Positions 7,042 through 11,227 of a stretch of DNA of 11,227 nt are shown here, piece after piece. Both the position numbers and the translations under genes were made by a program. The DNA comes from Candidatus Pacearchaeota archaeon ex4484_71 (lineage in GTDB: Archaea > Nanobdellota > Nanobdellia > Pacearchaeales > GW2011-AR1): the NCBI GenBank assembly GCA_002254395.1, contig NJDN01000008.1:1-11227 (forward strand), given 5' to 3'. The notes under the pieces are model-generated. The model searched no databases, was not told the origin of the DNA, and saw nothing but the letters and a program-made list of their open reading frames with translations. Every line of letters starts with the position of its first letter. Positions within the stretch are counted from its first letter, which is position 1.

Positions 7042-7049
7042 ATTTAAAT
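7042..7049 (-). promoter_or_regulatory. TATA box of nreA
   Basis: ATTTAAAT, followed on the minus strand by CCC, is centred about 25 bases before the nreA ATG. It lies between the radB stop and nreA, so nreA can be transcribed on its own. Confidence 0.5.
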
Positions 7050-7074
7050 TTATTATTTGCTACTGGGAGGTGTC

Positions 7075-7800
7075 CTAAAAAAATCTCCTTTTAAAAATTC
7101 CCAAATTTTTTATCTCAAAGCTCAACTCTTTTTGAGGCAGACTTCTATGTTTAATCAAAATTGCTTTTCTTCTTCCTTTTTCATTCTTAAGCTCAATTAT
7201 GCACTTGCTCCAGTACTTAAACAAATCTCCTCCCACAATATTTGTTTCTCTCTCAAGCCCTTTCTTCCAATCTTCTTCAGATTGAAAGGCGAGATAAACC
7301 TGGTTGGTAATTATTATTGGAATTTTCTTTTTTCTGGAAATTTCTGCTAAAACCCTCATCTGTTTTGCAACTTCTCTATTCACATCCCTTATCTTTGAAT
7401 CGCTCTTTGACTGAATCGCATCCCCCAGCTCCAATCTATACAACATTGCCATCCCATCAACAATTATTAATTTTATTTGCTCCTTTTTTATTTGATTCAA
7501 AATTTTTAGAAATAATTTCTTTTGTTCATCAAAATCCACCGGTTGTGATAAAATAATATTTTCAAGATATTCTTTATAGTTTTCTCCCACAATTTGCTTT
7601 ACCCGCTCTGGACTAAACCCTCCTTCAGTATCAACAAAAAGAACTTTGTTTCCTTTCTTTGCTTGACTACACGCGGCCAAAATAGCAAAATTTGTCTTAC
7701 CGCTTCCGGGAGGCCCCGCTATCATTGTGATTACATCTTCTTCGTAACCCCCGTGAAGCCATCTATTTAAATCATAACTGCCTGTCGAGATTTTTCCCAT
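7075..7800 (-). CDS. radB: RadB, RecA-family recombinase paralogue
   Basis: A 241-residue RecA/Rad51-fold ATPase. Walker A is GPPGSGKT (29-36), the strand with DTEG is at 57-60, and Walker B is LIIVD (111-115). ITNQVY (164-169) matches the L2-side Asn-Gln region. It lacks the N-terminal helix-hairpin-helix domain of RadA and has RadB length, so it is the paralogue thought to assist RadA and Holliday-junction processing, not the main recombinase. I chose the ATG at 7800 because family members begin close to the STGSYDLNRWLHGG segment. The upstream ATG at 7821 would add only a hydrophobic MFFILLF stretch, and it overlaps a weak TATA-like element. It sits between rpoL (45 bases upstream) and nreA (53 bases downstream). 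Confidence 0.93.
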   Translation of the reverse strand: MGKISTGSYDLNRWLHGGYEEDVITMIAGPPGSGKTNFAILAACSQAKKGNKVLFVDTEGGFSPERVKQIVGENYKEYLENIILSQPVDFDEQKKLFLKILNQIKKEQIKLIIVDGMAMLYRLELGDAIQSKSDSKIRDVNREVAKQMRVLAEISRKKKIPIIITNQVYLAFQSEEDWKKGLERETNIVGGDLFKYWSKCIIELKNEKGRRKAILIKHRSLPQKELSFEIKNLGIFKRRFF

Positions 7801-7820
7801 GAAAAGCAGAATAAAAAACA

Positions 7821-7829
7821 CTTAATAAG
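7821..7829 (-). promoter_or_regulatory. Weak TATA-like box of radB
   Basis: The minus strand reads CTTATTAAG, centred about 25 bases before the ATG at 7800. It is a poor match, but its spacing equals that of the neighbouring genes and it supports the shorter radB start. Confidence 0.25.
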
Positions 7830-7845
7830 AATTATTGTGATAATT

Positions 7846-8109
7846 TCACTTTAACTTTTTGAAATCTTCTTCCAAAGAACCTAACTCTTTAACTATAAGA
7901 GAAATTGCATCATCCAAAGCCTTCTTCGCAGTTTTCCCCTTAGTTTCAAGTTTAAGAATTGGGTTATCAGTGTAATGCTCTCTTTTCCAAGCAACGAAGC
8001 TAACCCCAGAATCCTTAGTCAAATAAACTCTTAAAAGTTCTACAATAGTCAGACTATCAAATTCTATTTCCAACTCCGATTTTTCGTTCTTAAGAATCTT
8101 CATTTCCAT
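7846..8109 (-). CDS. rpoL: DNA-directed RNA polymerase subunit Rpo11 (RpoL)
   Basis: An 87-residue protein with the pattern of archaeal RNA polymerase subunit L/Rpo11, the partner of Rpo3 (D) in the assembly platform that corresponds to the bacterial alpha dimer. It starts with the typical strand KILKNEKSELEIEF (4-17). The helix of the alpha-like dimerisation fold follows (TIVELLRVYLTKDSGVSFVAW), then the HYTDNPILKLETKGK segment (45-59, where relatives have H-P-x-x-D-N-P), and it ends in a long amphipathic helix (KKALDDAISLIVKELGSLEE). Length is normal. Two in-frame ATGs lie 6 bases apart (8109 and 8103). The first fits the TATA spacing best, but the second is possible. It lies between a zinc-ribbon/HTH gene and radB. 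Confidence 0.88.
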   Translation of the reverse strand: MEMKILKNEKSELEIEFDSLTIVELLRVYLTKDSGVSFVAWKREHYTDNPILKLETKGKTAKKALDDAISLIVKELGSLEEDFKKLK

Positions 8110-8129
8110 ATTAAGAATTCATAAATATT

Positions 8130-8140
8130 GTTTATAAAGG
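8130..8140 (-). promoter_or_regulatory. TATA box of rpoL
   Basis: The minus strand reads CCTTTATAAAC, the cleanest TATA box in the window, centred about 25 bases before the ATG at 8109. A leaderless rpoL transcript is predicted. Confidence 0.55.
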
Positions 8141-8146
8141 TTATGA

Positions 8147-8956
8147 TTAACCAAAGATTATCCTATCCAACTCTTCCTGGCTAATTCCCTTCTTTTTTTT
8201 ACTAGAAACTGCTCCTGCATTATTGGAATCTATCGGCTTTCCAACAACTTCCTCCACCTTATCCAGATCCAATCTAGAGATATCTACTTTTTCCTCCATT
8301 TCTAAACTACCTTCACCTTTTTTACCTTCTTCTATTTTGCTATGAATTTCTTTTAAATCCCCGACAGTGACTCCCATGTCCACTTTTGATTCTTCTGAAA
8401 CTATCTTTGGTCCAAAATATTTTTTTTGAACCTTAAAAAGCCCAACTTTCAAAAAACTCTCTAATTTCCTAACAAGAGCAAGATAATCTTTTGGCAAAAG
8501 CCCCTTCTCAATAGATTCAATTGCAATCACGGGCTCAAAAATTGCCTTAGCCAACTCGGAACGTGTCATCTTCAAAGCACGCCTTTTACGCATCACAACC
8601 CAATGAAAATTGTCTATAAGCTCTTCCTTCCGACTAGGGTCTGCAGACAAACTCTTTTTAAAATTCTTCTCAACTATCTCGTTCAACGAATCCTCTTTCT
8701 TGTCCTCAACCAATTTTCTCAATTCTTTTTCTCTATCAAACTCATTTTCTTTTATACCCGCCATACGCGAAAGTCTTTCCCTCACACTTTCTCTTTTTCC
8801 AGGATCAAAATCTCTTGGGATAGTCTTTTTTTCCATAATTGGAATTCCGGACTCATGCAAGCACTTTCTACAAACATCCACAATACCTTCCTTAGAAATC
8901 CCTTTATACAAAAATGTCTTGTCCTCTCCAATCCCACACTTATAACAAACTCTCAT
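8147..8956 (-). CDS. Zinc-ribbon / helix-turn-helix protein, MBF1-like
   Basis: A 269-residue protein with an N-terminal zinc ribbon (C4-x2-C7 and C29-x2-C32). A charged helical linker (45-110) follows, then a Cro/XRE-type helix-turn-helix at about 114-171 (key stretch KMTRSELAKAIFEPVIAIESIEKG, 129-152, then a final helix LVRKLESFL). This order matches archaeal MBF1, which bridges regulators and TBP and can also act at the small ribosomal subunit. The linker and the ~100-residue C-terminal tail make it much longer than usual MBF1 (about 160 residues). The tail is acidic and low in complexity but ends in a hydrophobic short motif, ISQEELDRIIFG (258-269), that looks like a binding peptide. It precedes rpoL by 37 bases, which fits a transcription role. 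I see the domains directly; MBF1 identity is an inference, and a DPANN-specific XRE regulator is the main alternative. Confidence 0.7.
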   Translation of the reverse strand: MRVCYKCGIGEDKTFLYKGISKEGIVDVCRKCLHESGIPIMEKKTIPRDFDPGKRESVRERLSRMAGIKENEFDREKELRKLVEDKKEDSLNEIVEKNFKKSLSADPSRKEELIDNFHWVVMRKRRALKMTRSELAKAIFEPVIAIESIEKGLLPKDYLALVRKLESFLKVGLFKVQKKYFGPKIVSEESKVDMGVTVGDLKEIHSKIEEGKKGEGSLEMEEKVDISRLDLDKVEEVVGKPIDSNNAGAVSSKKKKGISQEELDRIIFG

Positions 8957-8976
8957 AAATTGCTAAGAATTCTTTC

Positions 8977-8986
8977 GTTTTTTAAG
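8977..8986 (-). promoter_or_regulatory. TATA-like box of the Zn-ribbon/HTH gene
   Basis: The minus strand reads CTTAAAAAAC, centred about 26 bases before the ATG at 8956, in the short spacer after the thioredoxin-like gene. Confidence 0.35.
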
Positions 8987-9004
8987 ATTGTTATGTTTGA
9001 ATAT

Positions 9005-9661
9005 CTAGTTCAAATATTTCTCAATCTCTTTAGAGGACGTCAGATTCTCTAAAACATCCTTTTCATTCACAATAACAACAGGATAAGTCTTAATATTTAG
9101 CTCACTCGTCAAAGCTTCCAATGACACAAAATCGTCGCTAGTGGCGATTGGTATAAGCAGAACTTCATCAGGGTTATCAGATTTTAGATTCATTAAAATT
9201 TTTGACCAAACAGACTGCTTTGCCTTCACAGTCAAGTCTTTCACATCATAATTATATAAATAAACCACAGTTGAAAAACTATCTGGACACTCTTCCTTCA
9301 CCTTTATTGCATTCATCCACAAATAAGTCCTAAGAAGATCATATTTTCTATGGACATACAAGAGGTTCCCCTCCACTTTTCCAGATTTCTCATAATCGTC
9401 CAGCAATAAAGCCTCCTCGTAAACCTTATTAGCAAAATTAAAAGTGGAATTTATTAGAACATCACACGAAACATCTCCCGAAGAGGCAAGATTATTTAAC
9501 GCAACAATATCCATCAAAGAGATTTCGGATTCCGAAAAGAAAGCTTCCGATTTATCAAGATTCTTTTTTTCAAAAGAGATGCCCACATACATCCCTATTA
9601 GAAACATTACTATCGTTAAGAAGAGCGCCTGCAGAAACACATACTTCTTCAAAAATACCAT
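9005..9661 (-). CDS. Membrane-anchored protein with a thioredoxin-like fold (no CXXC)
   Basis: A 218-residue protein with one N-terminal membrane helix (about residues 7-28, preceded by KK) and a soluble domain probably outside the membrane. The C-terminal half (130-217) has the strand and helix order of a thioredoxin-like domain. It has a strand TVVYLYN, a helix, VLLIPIA, a helix, and then TYPVVIVNEKDVL, whose Y-P (P194) resembles the cis-proline of that fold. No CXXC active site is present. Two single cysteines (C66, C125) are far apart and might form a disulfide. A redox role is therefore doubtful and a structural or binding role is more likely. The ATG at 9661 begins one base after the stop of the glycosyltransferase gene, which indicates translational coupling. 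A TTG at 9682 would add seven residues overlapping that gene and is less likely. Confidence 0.65.
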   Translation of the reverse strand: MVFLKKYVFLQALFLTIVMFLIGMYVGISFEKKNLDKSEAFFSESEISLMDIVALNNLASSGDVSCDVLINSTFNFANKVYEEALLLDDYEKSGKVEGNLLYVHRKYDLLRTYLWMNAIKVKEECPDSFSTVVYLYNYDVKDLTVKAKQSVWSKILMNLKSDNPDEVLLIPIATSDDFVSLEALTSELNIKTYPVVIVNEKDVLENLTSSKEIEKYLN

Positions 9662-9662
9662 T

Positions 9663-10898
9663 TTACCACTTTGCCTTACCAAACATTAATTTAACTGCCG
9701 ACACCACCAAGATTATCGGGTATACCAGCAGGTAAAAAAACGTGTAGGTAGTTATTGAAAAAACGCAGGGACGTTTAAATTCTTTTCTCTCCCGTATTGT
9801 ATATAATGCAAAAAGGGTATATAGGAGACCCAAAACAAAAACAACAATCCCCATGAATAAAAGCACATTTGGAACGAGTCGAATATCATTTAACATAATA
9901 ACTGTTGCTTGAGATTTTACAGAGAGACTTGTTGAAAGAAACTTTAAAATAATCGTCCGAACCACCCTGTAGCTTATTATTGCTAATCCAAAAACTCCAA
10001 TCATCCAGGAAAAAATGAAAAAAGGAAGAACAAATGCTCCCAACATACCATTCCTCATAAAAGCTTTACGATGCTTTATCATAGTCTGGACCCCCCCCAT
10101 ATTCCACCTTATACGTTGTTTAAACCATGCTTTTACCTTTGTGGGAGCGATGGAATAAACTTTAGAAGGAGCACTCATTTTTATTTTGTAACCATGTGCA
10201 AGAAGATTCCATGTTATCTCAATATCTTCTGTCAAATTTTTCTCATCAAAACCTCCTATTTCCTCAAATATGGACCTTCTATAGATTGCAAGAGGCCCAG
10301 GGGTAACATATATAGAATCAACAAATTCAAGCAACTTTCTCGTAAACTTAATAACAATATACTCTATAGCTTGAAGCCTGCATAGAATATTTTTTCTGTT
10401 CTGCACCAAAACTGTTGAAGTCACCGCACCAACCTTGGGGTCATCAAAGAATCCTATTGTCTTTTCTATTGCACCAACCTCTGGAAAGCTATCCGCGTCC
10501 GTAAAACCTATCAACTCCGTCCTCACAAATTTCGCCCCATAATTTTTAGCCCCAGCGGCATTCCCGGTGTTTTTCTTAGTCTGAACTGCTTTGACCAAAC
10601 CAGGATATTTTTTTTCATATTTTTTCATAATTTTATAAGAATTATCTGTACTACGATCATCAACAACAATTATTTTTTTAAGATTGGAATAGCCATTCTT
10701 TACAAGATTATCAATTGTCTTCCCTATGCTTTTTTCTTCATTATAACACGGGATTACTATGCTTAACCCATACCTCTTAGTTATTGGAGGAACCCAATTA
10801 ATCCTCTTTTTATTCTGAACATAAATTAGAACAAACAAAAAAAGGAAATAAAACGCAATGAAAGAATATACAAGATAAACAATTGTGAGGAAGTCCAT
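9663..10898 (-). CDS. Membrane glycosyltransferase family 2 (processive type)
   Basis: A 411-residue GT-A fold enzyme of family 2, like hyaluronan, chitin or poly-GlcNAc synthases. It adds sugars from nucleotide donors and may pass the chain through the membrane. One membrane helix is at about 4-27. The catalytic domain has SIVIPCYNEE (46-55), VVDDRSTD (78-85), the metal-binding DAD (134-136), the acceptor-site TED (223-225) and QRIRW (261-265), the signature of processive members. Three or four further helices lie at about 286-310, 342-366 and 380-402. Substrate and product are unknown. The coupled thioredoxin-like gene starts one base after its stop. The ATG at 10898 has an in-frame stop just upstream, so the start is secure. 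It lies 74 bases after scpB and has a possible promoter of its own. An envelope polysaccharide or glycolipid role is inferred. Confidence 0.9.
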   Translation of the reverse strand: MDFLTIVYLVYSFIAFYFLFLFVLIYVQNKKRINWVPPITKRYGLSIVIPCYNEEKSIGKTIDNLVKNGYSNLKKIIVVDDRSTDNSYKIMKKYEKKYPGLVKAVQTKKNTGNAAGAKNYGAKFVRTELIGFTDADSFPEVGAIEKTIGFFDDPKVGAVTSTVLVQNRKNILCRLQAIEYIVIKFTRKLLEFVDSIYVTPGPLAIYRRSIFEEIGGFDEKNLTEDIEITWNLLAHGYKIKMSAPSKVYSIAPTKVKAWFKQRIRWNMGGVQTMIKHRKAFMRNGMLGAFVLPFFIFSWMIGVFGLAIISYRVVRTIILKFLSTSLSVKSQATVIMLNDIRLVPNVLLFMGIVVFVLGLLYTLFALYTIRERKEFKRPCVFSITTYTFFYLLVYPIILVVSAVKLMFGKAKW

Positions 10899-10926
10899 TT
10901 TAATCTAATCAGAAGAACAATTACCT

Positions 10927-10940
10927 CCCTTTTAAAGATT
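10927..10940 (-). promoter_or_regulatory. Possible TATA box of the glycosyltransferase gene
   Basis: The minus strand reads AATCTTTAAAAGGG, centred about 35 bases before the ATG, so a short leader of about 10 nt is predicted. The GGAGG just after it lies between box and predicted start site and would not be in the message. Confidence 0.35.
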
Positions 10941-10972
10941 TTTATGATTGATTAACGCAATTCCTAGAAAAA

Positions 10973-11227
10973 CTATTGAACGCTCGAATCACTTTTACCA
11001 TCTCCCTCATCATTCACAGTTTCCAACTCTTTTAACACACTCTTTCCTTCCCTTGTTGGCTCGGAGACATTAAAATAATCATAAAACTCATCACTAAGTG
11101 TAAGGATGTTTGTATGGCCCTCTTTTTTCTTTTTTATTAAATTTAGGTCCGCAAATTTCTTGACATGATCATATGCTTTGTTTCCCCTTATTTTTACCAA
11201 AATAGACTGTTTCAGAGGTTGCTTATA
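10973..11227 (-). CDS. scpB: ScpB, condensin-associated winged-helix protein (5' end outside the window)
   Basis: The minus-strand frame is open from the window edge, so only the C-terminal 84 residues are present. They begin YKQPLKQSILVKIRGNKAYD, which matches the second winged-helix domain of ScpB (family pattern A-Y-x-Q-P then E/K-I-R-G). Then come a helix (HVKKFADLNLIKKKK), a strand pair (GHTNILTLS), and DEFYDYFNV, which fits the family's T-x-E-F-L-x-Y-F-G-L. The C-terminal tail is acidic (VNDEGDGKSDSSVQ). ScpB works with the kleisin ScpA and an SMC ATPase to organise and separate chromosomes. A TTG at 11200 could be mistaken for a start, but the homology continues upstream of it, so the gene truly begins outside the window. 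In many genomes scpA lies next to it, and here it would be upstream. Confidence 0.83.
   Translation of the reverse strand, partial: YKQPLKQSILVKIRGNKAYDHVKKFADLNLIKKKKEGHTNILTLSDEFYDYFNVSEPTREGKSVLKELETVNDEGDGKSDSSVQ

Noticed and set aside
7801..7821. A longer radB start (ATG at 7821) adding a hydrophobic heptapeptide.
   Set aside because: It adds MFFILLF, which does not fit the RadB N-terminus, and it overlaps the likely promoter spacing.
8147..8179. A PIP box at the C-terminus of the Zn-ribbon/HTH protein (QEELDRII).
   Set aside because: The two aromatic positions are Ile-Ile, so it does not meet the consensus. A different type of docking peptide is more likely.
10921..10930. AGGGAGGTAA on the minus strand, resembling a strong Shine-Dalgarno sequence before the glycosyltransferase.
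   Set aside because: It lies about 26 bases from the ATG, and an in-frame TAG intervenes for any earlier start. It also sits just downstream of the TATA box, so it is probably not in the message.

Overview
The window comes from an AT-rich archaeal chromosome. The archaeal markers are an archaeal-type topoisomerase I, the RecA paralogue RadB, a NreA-type repair protein with a C-terminal PCNA-binding motif, an RNA polymerase Rpo11/RpoL subunit, a ScpB-type condensin partner, and TATA boxes placed about 25 nt before start codons in place of bacterial -35/-10 boxes. Small genes, tight packing, low G+C and Lys/Arg-AGA-rich coding suggest a DPANN-type archaeon (for example Pacearchaeota or Woesearchaeota). 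That lineage call is inference. No insertion sequence, CRISPR array or rRNA was found, and no stretch over 300 bases lacks a gene.

Left part, 1-955: the 3' end of a XerA-like tyrosine recombinase (+) faces a tRNA-Lys(CTT) (-). The tRNA has its own TATA box and an oligo-T terminator. Around 956-1339 a small winged-helix regulator (-) and a calcineurin-like phosphoesterase (+) diverge from a shared AT-rich promoter region.

Middle, 1997-5267 (+): topA, with an unusual charged N-terminal extension, overlaps a membrane acyltransferase-3 gene by 11 nt. The acyltransferase ends tail-to-tail in a 15-nt overlap with a minus-strand gene.

Right part, 11227-5253 (all -), in transcription order: scpB (cut by the window edge), a processive-type family 2 glycosyltransferase, a membrane-anchored thioredoxin-fold-like protein one base after it, a zinc-ribbon/HTH protein resembling MBF1, rpoL, radB, nreA, and an unrecognised 171-aa protein. 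Most of these genes have their own TATA-like box about 25 nt before the start codon. They may therefore be separately transcribed, leaderless genes lined up on one strand more than one long operon.

Many genes serve chromosome upkeep: XerA (dimer resolution), TopA (supercoil relaxation), ScpB (condensin), RadB and NreA (recombination and repair). A second theme is the cell envelope: glycosyltransferase, anchored thioredoxin-like protein and acyltransferase. The least explained items are the 171-aa protein beside nreA, the Zn-ribbon/HTH protein with a conserved-looking C-terminal tail, the TopA extension, and the cysteine-free NreA.
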